Source of the DNA: Streptomyces sp. A1136
Lineage (GTDB): Bacteria; Actinomycetota; Actinomycetes; Streptomycetales; Streptomycetaceae
DNA: 64,000 nucleotides
Assembly: GCF_004795055.1 (NCBI RefSeq)
Contig: NZ_SSBJ01000022.1
Location: 62,001-126,000 of the forward strand
Direction of reading: 5' to 3'
Of the stretch, positions 25,423 through 33,349 are shown piece after piece; position 1 is the stretch's first letter, and the number at the start of each line of letters is the position of its first letter. A program made the position numbers and the translations under genes. The notes beneath the pieces were generated by a model, which ran no database searches, was not told where the DNA came from, and saw nothing but the letters and a program-made list of their open reading frames with translations.

Positions 25423-26150
25423 CGCTGGCACACCACAGCGAGAACGGCGCGCACTTCGCCTTCACCGACAGGTGGGGCGGGGTGAGCGCCGTTCCGTACG
25501 AGGAGCTCAATCTCGGCGGCGCGGTCGGAGACGACCCGGCCGCCGTTCGTGCGAACCGGACGCGGGCCGCCGAATCCCTCGGTGTCGCGCCCGAGCTGGT
25601 GGTCTGGATGAACCAGGTGCACGGCCGGGACGTGGCGGTGGTCGACGGACCGTGGGGTGCCGATTCCGACATCCCCTCGGTGGACGCGGTGGTGACCGGC
25701 CGTCGGGGGCTCGCCCTCGCCGTACTCACCGCCGACTGCGTGCCCGTCCTGCTCGCCGACCCGGTCGCCGGGGTCGCGGGCGCCGCCCACGCCGGACGGC
25801 CCGGGCTGGTCGCGGGCGTGGTGCCCGCCGTCGTCGAGGCGATGACCGCTCTCGGCGCCGACCCGGCCCGCGTGATCGCCCGTACCGGACCGGCCGTTTG
25901 CGGACGCTGCTACGAAGTACCCGCCGAGATGCGGGCGGCGGTCGCGGAGGTGGTTCCGGCCGCCTGGGCCGAGACCGGTTGGGGGACGCCCTCCGTCGAC
26001 GTGGTAGCCGGGGTGCACGCGCAACTGGCCGAGGCGGGGGTGGTCGACAGCCGGCGATCACCGGTCTGCACACTGGAGTCGCGGGACCACTTCTCGTACC
26101 GCCGTGACCGGGTGACCGGCCGGTTGGCCGGATATGTCTGGTTGGACTGA
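25419..26150 (+). CDS. pgeF: Purine nucleoside phosphorylase / laccase-domain protein (YlmD, PgeF)
   Basis: A 243-aa protein of the YfiH/LACC1 family. Metal-site residues are in NQVHG, TADCVPVLL and AAHAGRPGL. Members have been described as purine nucleoside phosphorylases and, in E. coli, as editors of peptidoglycan precursors carrying the wrong first amino acid (PgeF). Which activity matters here is unknown; the dcw position favours a wall role. GTG overlaps the ftsZ stop. S. coelicolor literature calls the equivalent gene ylmD. Confidence 0.88.
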   Translation: MTLAHHSENGAHFAFTDRWGGVSAVPYEELNLGGAVGDDPAAVRANRTRAAESLGVAPELVVWMNQVHGRDVAVVDGPWGADSDIPSVDAVVTGRRGLALAVLTADCVPVLLADPVAGVAGAAHAGRPGLVAGVVPAVVEAMTALGADPARVIARTGPAVCGRCYEVPAEMRAAVAEVVPAAWAETGWGTPSVDVVAGVHAQLAEAGVVDSRRSPVCTLESRDHFSYRRDRVTGRLAGYVWLD

Positions 26151-26153
26151 AAT

Positions 26154-26873
26154 ATGATGGACCGTAAGTCGGAACTCGCGGAGAACCTCGCGCGGGTGGA
26201 GGGGCGGATCGCCTCCGCGTGCGCCGCGGCCGGCCGCGCGCGGGACGAAGTGACCCTGATCGTGGTCACCAAGACGTATCCGGCGAGCGACGTACGACTC
26301 CTGGCGGACCTGGGTGTCCGTCATGTTGCGGAAAATCGCGACCAGGACGCCGCCCCCAAGGCCGCGGCCTGCGCGGATCTGCCGCTCGACTGGCACTTCG
26401 TGGGCCAGTTGCAGACGAACAAAGTCCGCTCCGTGGCGGGATACGCGCACGTGGTGCAGTCGGTCGACCGGCCGAGGCTCGTCACGGCGCTGTCCGCGGC
26501 CGCGGGGAACGCGGGGCGTGAGATCGGCTGCCTCGTACAGATCGCCCTCGACGCCGAGTCGGGCGAACGGGGTGCGCGGGGAGGGGCGGCGCCCGACCTG
26601 CTCGCGGAACTGGCGGACCTCGTGGCCGCCGCACCGGGACTGCGGCTGGACGGCGTCATGACCGTGGCCCCGCTGGCAGGCCCCTACGCGGGGCGCGAAC
26701 AGGCGGCCTTCGAGCGGCTGATGGAATTGTCATCCGGCCTGCGCGCCGACCATCCGACTGCCACGATGGTGTCGGCCGGAATGAGCGCGGACTTGGAACA
26801 GGCCGTGTTGGCCGGTGCGACACATGTGCGCGTCGGCACTGCGGTACTCGGCGCGAGACCCCGGCTCGGGTAA
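26154..26873 (+). CDS. ylmE: YggS/YlmE family PLP-binding protein
   Basis: A 239-aa single-domain PLP-binding TIM-barrel protein. The cofactor Lys lies in LIVVTKTYP, and the C-terminal SAGMSADLEQAVLAGATHVRVGTAVLG phosphate-binding region is typical. The usual GENRVQE-like loop reads AENRDQDAAPKA here. Homologues control PLP and amino-acid homeostasis. It starts at one of two tandem ATGs (26154, 26157) three bases after pgeF, with no clear Shine-Dalgarno site, suggesting re-initiation. Confidence 0.92.
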   Translation: MMDRKSELAENLARVEGRIASACAAAGRARDEVTLIVVTKTYPASDVRLLADLGVRHVAENRDQDAAPKAAACADLPLDWHFVGQLQTNKVRSVAGYAHVVQSVDRPRLVTALSAAAGNAGREIGCLVQIALDAESGERGARGGAAPDLLAELADLVAAAPGLRLDGVMTVAPLAGPYAGREQAAFERLMELSSGLRADHPTATMVSAGMSADLEQAVLAGATHVRVGTAVLGARPRLG

Positions 26874-26956
26874 CGTCGCGAAGAAAGTCGGACCACAGCA
26901 GAAAATATGGTCATTTCCGCCGATGAGCGGACAGGCCACGTGGATCGCGGGCAGTT

Positions 26957-26968
26957 GGTGACATCACC
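26957..26968. promoter_or_regulatory. GGTGA-CA-TCACC inverted repeat upstream of sepF
   Basis: A perfect 5-2-5 inverted repeat lies 70 bp before the sepF ATG, inside the 164-bp gap after ylmE. It resembles the two half-sites reported for the developmental repressor BldD, but the match is short and could be chance. Confidence 0.25.
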
Positions 26969-27037
26969 GACAATGCCTTCGCCGGTACGGCGGCACCTGC
27001 GACAGGGCGATCCACCACAGAGCGGAGGACTCGGAGA

Positions 27038-27646
27038 ATGGCCGGCGCGATGCGCAAGATGGCGGTCTACCTCGGCCTCGTGGAGGACGACCGGTACGAC
27101 AACCCGGGGTACGACCCCGATGACGAGTTCGAGCCCGAGCCGGAGCCGGAACGGGATCGCCGGCGTCAGCCACCCGCGCACCAAACGCCCGAACCGGACG
27201 AACCGGTACGGGTCGTACAGCCCCCGGCGCCACGGGAACCCACCCCGGCACCGGCGGAAAACGGACGTCCGGCGCGAATCGCACCCGTGGCATCCATCAC
27301 ACCTGACCGCACCAGCATGGAGAAGAACGCCCCCGTGATCATGCCCAAGGTCGTCTCCGAGCGGGAGCCGTACCGCATCACGACGCTGCACCCCCGGACC
27401 TACAACGAGGCCCGTACCATCGGGGAACACTTCCGTGAGGGCACTCCGGTGATCATGAATCTCACGGAGATGGACGACACCGACGCGAAGCGTCTGGTCG
27501 ACTTCGCAGCCGGCCTCGTCTTCGGTCTGCACGGCAGTATTGAACGCGTGACACAGAAGGTGTTCCTGCTGTCGCCTGCTAACGTCGATGTCACGGCGGA
27601 GGACAAGGCCCGCATCGCGGAGGGCGGGTTCTTCAACCAAAGCTAG
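27038..27646 (+). CDS. sepF: Cell division protein SepF
   Basis: A 202-aa FtsZ-binding membrane anchor. A short N-terminal amphipathic segment (MRKMAVYLGLVEDD) for membrane binding is followed by a ~75-residue acidic then Pro-rich disordered linker and the C-terminal SepF fold, starting near ITTLHPRTYNEARTIGEHF and ending GGFFNQS. In actinobacteria SepF replaces FtsA as the main Z-ring anchor, consistent with the absence of ftsA here. ATG with GGAGGACTCGGAG upstream. Confidence 0.95.
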   Translation: MAGAMRKMAVYLGLVEDDRYDNPGYDPDDEFEPEPEPERDRRRQPPAHQTPEPDEPVRVVQPPAPREPTPAPAENGRPARIAPVASITPDRTSMEKNAPVIMPKVVSEREPYRITTLHPRTYNEARTIGEHFREGTPVIMNLTEMDDTDAKRLVDFAAGLVFGLHGSIERVTQKVFLLSPANVDVTAEDKARIAEGGFFNQS

Positions 27647-27706
27647 ACCGATCCGTCAGACACGGGGCCGGGAACAGAGCGGGAGCAGGGGAGAGGGAAG
27701 CACGGG

Positions 27707-28003
27707 ATGGGCGTCGCACTGCAGGTGGTCTACATCGTGCTGATGTGCTTCCTTATCGTGCTGATCTTCCGACTGGTCATGGACTACGTGTTCCAGTTCG
27801 CACGCTCATGGACACCCGGCAAGGCGATGGTGGTCGTTCTTGAGGCCACCTACACTGTCACCGATCCACCGCTCAAGCTTCTCCGGCGTTTCATCCCGCC
27901 GTTGCGTCTCGGGGGCGTGGCACTCGACCTGTCCTTCTTCGTTCTGATGATCATCGTTTACATCCTCATCAGTTTCGTGAGCACCGCTGCGAGAAGCGTG
28001 TGA
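27707..28003 (+). CDS. ylmG: YggT/YlmG family membrane protein
   Basis: A 98-aa protein with two membrane spans (about residues 6-25 and 72-95) joined by a loop containing TDPPLKLLRRFIPPLRLGG, the family hallmark. YlmG proteins act in division or envelope organisation, and in S. coelicolor the equivalent gene adjoins sepF. Spacing of 60 bp from sepF and 82 bp to divIVA suggests the same transcript. ATG with GGGGAGAGGGAAG upstream. Confidence 0.92.
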   Translation: MGVALQVVYIVLMCFLIVLIFRLVMDYVFQFARSWTPGKAMVVVLEATYTVTDPPLKLLRRFIPPLRLGGVALDLSFFVLMIIVYILISFVSTAARSV

Positions 28004-28085
28004 ACGATGAGCTTCTCCGCGCGCGCGGGGACGATCCCGATACGGTCTTGCCGACTGCCGACGACTACGTAGAGGTGAAGAAGAC

Positions 28086-29288
28086 ATGCCGCTGACTCCC
28101 GAGGACGTGCGGAACAAGCAGTTCACGACCGTCCGCCTGCGAGAAGGCTATGACGAGGACGAGGTCGATGCCTTCCTCGACGAGGTCGAGTCCGAACTGA
28201 CGCGCCTGCTGCGCGAGAACGAGGACCTGCGCGCGAAGCTGGCCGCCGCCACGCGAGCCGCCGCGCAGAACCAGCAGCAGCAGGGCATGCGCAAGCCCGA
28301 GCCCCAGGACCAGCGAGGCCCCGGCGGCCCCGTCCCGGCGGCCATATCCGGCCCGCCGCAGCAGCAGCAGCCGCAGATGGGCCCGCCCCAGCTGCCCGGG
28401 GGCCAGCCGCAGCTGCCCGCCGGCCCCGGCGGCCACGGTCCGCAGGGCCCCGGCCCGATGGGCGGCCCCATGCAGCAGCACACCATGGGTGGCCAGCAGC
28501 AGATGGGCCAGCAGCAGCAGATGGGCCAGCAGCCCATGCAGCAGCAGTCCATGGGTGGCCAGAACCCGCTCGGCCAGCCCATGGGGCAGCCGATGGGCCA
28601 GCAGATGCAGCCGATGGGGCAGCAGATGCAGCAGATGGGCCAGCCCATGCACCAGCAGCAGCAGCCGCAGCTCCCGCAGCAGGGCCCCGGTGGCGACAGC
28701 GCCGCCCGCGTCCTGTCGCTCGCGCAGCAGACCGCCGACCAGGCGATCGCGGAGGCCCGCTCCGAGGCCAACAAGATCGTCGGCGAGGCCCGTAGCCGCG
28801 CCGAGGGCCTGGAGCGGGACGCCCGCGCCAAGGCCGACGCGCTGGAGCGGGACGCGCAGGAGAAGCACCGCGTCGCGATGGGCTCCCTGGAGTCCGCCCG
28901 CGCCACGCTGGAGCGCAAGGTCGAGGACCTGCGGGGCTTCGAGCGCGAGTACCGTACGCGCCTCAAGTCCTACCTGGAGTCGCAGCTGCGCCAGCTGGAG
29001 ACCCAGGCCGACGACTCCCTCGCCCCGCCGCGGGGTCCGGCCGGTCCGGCGCTGCCGCCGTCGCCGTCCCCGTCGATGGCTCCGGCCGGTGCGATGGGCC
29101 ACTCCATGGGCGGCCCGTCCCCCATGGGCGGTCCCTCCCCGATGAGCGGCGGTCCGTCCTACGGCGGTCAGCAGCAGATGTCCCCGGCGATGACGCAGCC
29201 GATGGCTCCGGTGCGGCCGGCCGCACCGCAGCCGATGCAGGCGCCGTCTCCCATGCGGGGCTTCCTGATCGACGAGGACGACAACTAG
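28086..29288 (+). CDS. divIVA: Polar growth determinant DivIVA
   Basis: A 400-aa coiled-coil protein that marks hyphal tips. The N-terminal lipid-binding DivIVA domain (LTPEDVRNKQFTTVRLREGYDEDEVDAFLDEVE) leads to a first coiled coil to about residue 60. A ~130-residue Gln/Met/Gly/Pro-rich stretch then separates it from a long second coiled coil (about 205-320), and a disordered Pro/Ser/Gly tail ends GFLIDEDDN. The long linker is a Streptomyces trait. Last gene of the cluster, followed by a very strong terminator. Confidence 0.97.
   Translation: MPLTPEDVRNKQFTTVRLREGYDEDEVDAFLDEVESELTRLLRENEDLRAKLAAATRAAAQNQQQQGMRKPEPQDQRGPGGPVPAAISGPPQQQQPQMGPPQLPGGQPQLPAGPGGHGPQGPGPMGGPMQQHTMGGQQQMGQQQQMGQQPMQQQSMGGQNPLGQPMGQPMGQQMQPMGQQMQQMGQPMHQQQQPQLPQQGPGGDSAARVLSLAQQTADQAIAEARSEANKIVGEARSRAEGLERDARAKADALERDAQEKHRVAMGSLESARATLERKVEDLRGFEREYRTRLKSYLESQLRQLETQADDSLAPPRGPAGPALPPSPSPSMAPAGAMGHSMGGPSPMGGPSPMSGGPSYGGQQQMSPAMTQPMAPVRPAAPQPMQAPSPMRGFLIDEDDN
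28478..28682 (+). repeat. Gln/Met/Gly-coding degenerate repeats inside divIVA
   Basis: Units built from CAGCAG, ATGGG and CAGCCC recur many times and encode runs such as QQQMGQQ and GQPMGQ. Such DNA can expand or contract by slippage without a frameshift when whole units change. It lies wholly within the divIVA linker. Confidence 0.8.
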
Positions 29289-29318
29289 GCCGCCGCCTGT
29301 CTGTCGGCAGCAGCAGTT

Positions 29319-29362
29319 CGGGCCGGGCCCGGTTCCCCTTCGGGGGCACCGGGCCCGGCCCG
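29319..29362 (+). terminator. Very strong UUCG-loop terminator after divIVA
   Basis: A 20-position stem with one mismatch: CGGGCCGGGCCCGGT then CCCC, a TTCG tetraloop, GGGG, and ACCGGGCCCGGCCCG, followed by TTT. It begins 31 bp after the divIVA stop and marks the end of the dcw transcript. Confidence 0.92.
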
Positions 29363-29593
29363 TTTCGCTACCCGGCCCACCACGCGCCTCGACCCCCGGC
29401 GGGGGCTGGGGTGGTCGGGTCGGGTCGGGCGCGGTCCGGCATTCGGGCGCGGCGCCGTTGCCGGGGCTCCACCCGGACCCCGCGCCTCAAACGCCGGCGG
29501 GGCCGGTCCCGGGCGGGCGCGGCTGGTCTGGGCGGGCGGGGCCGGTCCTGGGCGGCTTGGTTCGGGGCCTCCCCGGGCCACGGGAGATACGGG
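29363..29593. other. Gene-free spacer with Streptomyces-type intergenic repeat
   Basis: This is the gap between convergent divIVA and ileS. No frame with a ribosome site was seen. It is very G-rich and holds a CGCCTCAAACGCCGGCGGGG element (within 29461-29506) and a diverged partner, CGCGCCTCGACCCCCGGCGG, at about 29384-29403. From memory, the TCAAACGCCGGCGGGG unit recurs between genes in many Streptomyces. Confidence 0.55.
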
Positions 29594-29631
29594 TGTGGCC
29601 CGGCCCCCCCCGCGGGGGAGACCGGGCCACA
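29594..29631 (-). terminator. Terminator downstream of ileS
   Basis: TGTGGCCCGG pairs with CCGGGCCACA, and inside it a C-run pairs with GGGGG. It lies 15 bp beyond the ileS stop on the reverse strand. Confidence 0.75.
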
Positions 29632-29645
29632 GGTGGTCGGGGTGG

Positions 29646-32600
29646 CTATGCCTTGCGGAGGCGGAACGTCAGGCCGAGGGGTTCGTCCGTGAACGGGGCG
29701 CCGTACGCCGCGTCCGCCTCGCCGGAGGCGAAGTCCGTCGCCAGGACCTCGTCCGCGATCAGCGCCGCGTGGTCCGTCAGGGCCGTCACGACCTCCGGGT
29801 CCGAGGCGGACCACCGCAGGGCGATCCGGTCCGCCACGTCCAGGCCGGAGTTCTTCCGGGCCTCCTGGATCAGGCGGATCGCGTCCCGCGCGAGGCCCGC
29901 CAGCCGCAGTTCCGGAGTGATCTCCAGGTCCAGCGCGACCGTCGCACCCGAGTCGGACGCCACCGACCAGCCTTCACGCGGGGTCTCCGTGATGATGACC
30001 TCCTCCGGGGTGAGGGTGACCGTCTCGCCGTTCACCTCCACCGAGGCCTCGCCCGAACGCAGCGCCAGGGACAGGGCCGCCGCGTCGGCCGCGGCCACCG
30101 CCTTGGCGACGTCCTGCACGCCCTTGCCGAAACGCTTGCCCAGCGCACGGAAGTTGGCCTTCGCCGTGGTGTCCACCAGCGAACCGCCGACCTCCGACAG
30201 GGAGGCCAGCGAGGAGACGTTGAGCTCCTCCGTGATCTGGGCCTGGAGCTCGGGGGACAGGGCGTCGAAGCCGACCGCCCCGACCAGCGCCCGCGACAGG
30301 GGCTGACGGGTCTTGACCCCGGACTCCGCACGCGTCGCGCGACCCAGCTCCACCAGGCGGCGGACCAACTGCATCTGCTGCGACAGCACCGGGTCGACCG
30401 CCGAGGCGTCCGCGACCGGCCACGACGACAGGTGCACGGACTCCGGGGCCTCCGGGGTCACCGGCACGATCATGTCCTGCCAGACCCGCTCCGTGATGAA
30501 CGGGGTCAGCGGGGCCATCAGCCGGGTCACCGTCTCCACCACGTCGTGCAGCGTGCGCAGCGCGGCCGCGTCGCCCTGCCAGAAGCGGCGGCGCGAACGA
30601 CGGACGTACCAGTTGGACAGGTCGTCGACGAAGGAGGACAGCAGCTTGCCGGCGCGCTGGGTGTCGTAGGACTCCATCGCCTCCGTGACCTCGGCGGTCA
30701 GCGTGTGCAGTTCGGACAGGAGCCAGCGGTCCAGGACCGTGCGGTCCGCCGGGGCCGGATCGGTCGCCGAGGGCGCCCAGTCGGCGGTGCGGGCGTACAG
30801 CGCCTGGAAGGCGACGGTGTTCCAGTACGTGAGGAGCGTCTTGCGGACGACCTCCTGGATCGTGCCGTGGCCCACGCGGCGCGCCGCCCACGGGGAACCG
30901 CCGGCCGCCATGAACCAGCGCACCGCGTCCGCGCCGTGCTGGTCCATGAGCGGGATGGGCTGGAGGATGTTGCCCAGGTGCTTGGACATCTTGCGGCCGT
31001 CCTCGGCGAGGATGTGGCCCAGGCAGACCACGTTCTCGTAGGACGACTTGTCGAACACCAGCGTGCCGACCGCCATCAGGGTGTAGAACCACCCGCGCGT
31101 CTGGTCGATGGCCTCCGAGATGAACTGCGCCGGGTAGCGCTTCTCGAAGATCTCCTTGTTCTTGTACGGGTATCCCCACTGCGCGAACGGCATCGAACCC
31201 GAGTCGTACCAGGCGTCGATGACCTCCGGGACGCGGACCGCTTCGAGGGAGCAGCCCTCGTGGGTGCAGGTGAAGGTGACGTCGTCGATGTACGGGCGGT
31301 GCGGGTCCAGGGCCGACTGGTCCGTGCCCGACAGCTCCGAGAGCTCGGCGCGCGAGCCGACGCAGGTGAGGTGGTTCTCCTCGCAGCGCCAGATCGGCAG
31401 CGGGGTGCCCCAGTAGCGGTTGCGGGACAGCGCCCAGTCGATGTTGTTCTTCAGCCAGTCCCCGAAGCGGCCCTGCTTGACCGAGTCCGGGAACCAGTTC
31501 GTCTTCTCGTTCTCCCGCAGCATCGCGTCCTTGACGGCGGTGGTGCGGATGTACCAGGACGGCTGCGCGTAGTAGAGCAGCGCGGTGTGGCAGCGCCAGC
31601 AGTGCGGGTAGCTGTGCTCGTAGGCGATGTGCTTGAAGAGCAGGCCGCGCGCGTCGAGATCGGCGGTCAGCTTCTCGTCGGCCTTCTTGAAGAAGACGCC
31701 GCCGACCAGCGGGACGTCCTCCTCGAAGGTGCCGTCGGGACGGACCGGGTTCACGACCGGCAGGCCGTACGCGCGGCAGACCGCGAGGTCGTCGGCGCCG
31801 AAGGCGGGGGACTGGTGGACCAGACCCGTACCGTCCTCGGTCGTGACGTACTCGGCGTTCACGACGTAGTGGGCGGGCGCGGGGAACTCCACGAGCGAGA
31901 AGGGGCGCTCGTACGTCCAGCGCTCCATCTCCTTGCCCGTGAAGGACTGCCCGGTGGCCTCCCAGCCCTCGCCCAGGGCCTTCTCCAGCAGCGGCTCGGC
32001 GACGACCAGCTTCTCCTCGCCGTTGCTCGCCACGACGTACGTGACCTCGGGGTGCGCGGCCACGGCGGTGTTGGAGACGAGGGTCCAGGGGGTGGTCGTC
32101 CAGACCAGCAGCGCGGCCTGACCGGCGAGGGGGCCGGAGGTCAGCGGGAAGCGCACGTAGACCGAGGGGTCGACGACCGTCTCGTAGCCCTGCGCCAGCT
32201 CGTGGTCGGAGAGGCCGGTGCCGCAGCGCGGGCACCAGGGGGCGACACGGTGGTCCTGGGTGAGCAGACCCTTGTTGAAGATCTCCTTGAGCGACCACCA
32301 CACGGACTCCACGTACTCGGGGTCCATGGTGCGGTAGGCGTCGTCCAGGTCGACCCAGTAGCCCATCCGGGTCGTGAGCTCCGCGAAGGCGTCGGTGTGA
32401 CGGGTCACCGAGTCGCGGCACTTGGCGTTGAACTCGGCGATCCCGTACGCCTCGATGTCCTGCTTGCCGTTGAAGCCGAGTTCCTTCTCGACGGCGAGCT
32501 CGACGGGCAGGCCGTGGCAGTCCCAGCCGGCCTTGCGGGCGACGTGGTAGCCGCGCATGGTGCGGAAGCGCGGGAAGACGTCCTTGAAGACGCGGGCCTC

Positions 32601-32792
32601 GATGTGGTGGGCGCCGGGCATGCCGTTCGCCGTGGGCGGGCCCTCGTAGAAGACCCACTCGGGGCGGCCCTCGGACTGGGCCAGGGTCTTGTCGAAGGTC
32701 TTGTTCTCGCGCCAGAAGTCGAGGACGGCGTGCTCAAGGGCAGGCAGGTCGACCTGGGCGGGTACCGGGCGGTACTGCGGCGGTGTGGTCAT
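29646..32792 (-). CDS. ileS: Isoleucyl-tRNA synthetase with GxHH signature motif
   Basis: A 1048-aa class I synthetase charging tRNA-Ile. ATG 32792 follows GGAGGAAGAG in the T-box leader; the frame extends upstream into that leader. The catalytic HIGH motif reads GAHH (Gly60-Ala61-His62-His63) in NGMPGAHHIEARVFKD, i.e. first and third positions swapped. The second motif is KMSKH. A full CP1 editing insert and the C-terminal anticodon-binding region are present. Length and motif pattern fit the IleRS2-like group, in which GxHH enzymes have been reported as strongly mupirocin-resistant. Resistance here is inferred, not shown. Confidence 0.95.
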   Translation of the reverse strand: MTTPPQYRPVPAQVDLPALEHAVLDFWRENKTFDKTLAQSEGRPEWVFYEGPPTANGMPGAHHIEARVFKDVFPRFRTMRGYHVARKAGWDCHGLPVELAVEKELGFNGKQDIEAYGIAEFNAKCRDSVTRHTDAFAELTTRMGYWVDLDDAYRTMDPEYVESVWWSLKEIFNKGLLTQDHRVAPWCPRCGTGLSDHELAQGYETVVDPSVYVRFPLTSGPLAGQAALLVWTTTPWTLVSNTAVAAHPEVTYVVASNGEEKLVVAEPLLEKALGEGWEATGQSFTGKEMERWTYERPFSLVEFPAPAHYVVNAEYVTTEDGTGLVHQSPAFGADDLAVCRAYGLPVVNPVRPDGTFEEDVPLVGGVFFKKADEKLTADLDARGLLFKHIAYEHSYPHCWRCHTALLYYAQPSWYIRTTAVKDAMLRENEKTNWFPDSVKQGRFGDWLKNNIDWALSRNRYWGTPLPIWRCEENHLTCVGSRAELSELSGTDQSALDPHRPYIDDVTFTCTHEGCSLEAVRVPEVIDAWYDSGSMPFAQWGYPYKNKEIFEKRYPAQFISEAIDQTRGWFYTLMAVGTLVFDKSSYENVVCLGHILAEDGRKMSKHLGNILQPIPLMDQHGADAVRWFMAAGGSPWAARRVGHGTIQEVVRKTLLTYWNTVAFQALYARTADWAPSATDPAPADRTVLDRWLLSELHTLTAEVTEAMESYDTQRAGKLLSSFVDDLSNWYVRRSRRRFWQGDAAALRTLHDVVETVTRLMAPLTPFITERVWQDMIVPVTPEAPESVHLSSWPVADASAVDPVLSQQMQLVRRLVELGRATRAESGVKTRQPLSRALVGAVGFDALSPELQAQITEELNVSSLASLSEVGGSLVDTTAKANFRALGKRFGKGVQDVAKAVAAADAAALSLALRSGEASVEVNGETVTLTPEEVIITETPREGWSVASDSGATVALDLEITPELRLAGLARDAIRLIQEARKNSGLDVADRIALRWSASDPEVVTALTDHAALIADEVLATDFASGEADAAYGAPFTDEPLGLTFRLRKA

Positions 32793-32805
32793 GAGGCTGA
32801 ACTCT

Positions 32806-33062
32806 TCCTCCGGCGGGATGCGACTTCCGTCCGGAGGGACGAGAGCCGTCTGCTGCTCCCGCGGTACCACCCTCCTTGGCCGCCGGCGGCGCCGGTGGCC
32901 CCCTCATTGGGGTGCGAAGCCGGTTCTACTCGCCGTGGTGACGGCTTTCTTCCGGCGGCTCCGGGGTGATCCTTCACATCGCGCTCGCCCCCGGGCTCTC
33001 ACCGTCCCCGGGTCGCTCCTGGCTGCGTCCGACGCTACTCGTCCCCATCCATGCCTTTCGCT
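32806..33062 (-). promoter_or_regulatory. T-box leader of ileS (translational type)
   Basis: The reverse strand carries the T-box core AGGGTGGTACCGCGG (+ 32859-32873), which binds the tRNA 3' end. An ATC isoleucine specifier lies in GAAGGATCACC (+ 32968-32970), in the expected Stem I position. CCTCCGG (+ 32831-32837) can pair with CCGGAGG (+ 32807-32813), which contains the ribosome site, so uncharged tRNA-Ile would free translation rather than stop termination. No U-tract terminator is present. A TACACT hexamer (+ 33069-33074) may be the -10. Confidence 0.93.
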
Positions 33063-33074
33063 GGGCCCAGTGTA

Positions 33075-33349
33075 CGGGGCCGGGCGGCGCCCGGCCGACC
33101 GGTTTACCCGCCGGGGGCGGCGCCGCGGGGCGCCCCCGGCGGGTGCCCCGCGCGTGACCCGGATGGGCCGACGCGGCCGGTCCGGGCCCTGTCGGGCTGG
33201 GAGGGGCGGATTACCGGGCTTCGGGCTGGGCACAACGGATGCAGGTTCACCACGACGGATGCGCGCCCCGTTGCCGTGGCGCCGGAGCCGATTTATCGTT
33301 CCGGCACGATTCGCGAGCAATTATCACAGTATGTGAAGGGGCCGCGGCC
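33075..33349 (+). other. Gene-free divergent spacer between ileS leader and traR-like gene
   Basis: Mostly GC-rich sequence with no frame supported by a ribosome site. The last 60 bp become AT-richer (around ATTATCACAGTATG, 33319-33332), which probably holds the promoter of the TraR/DksA gene, though no confident -10/-35 pair could be chosen. Confidence 0.4.

Noticed and set aside
29595..32969. 1124-codon forward frame over ileS
   Set aside because: Antisense shadow of a gene with complete synthetase motifs, and it also runs through both the ileS terminator and the T-box leader.
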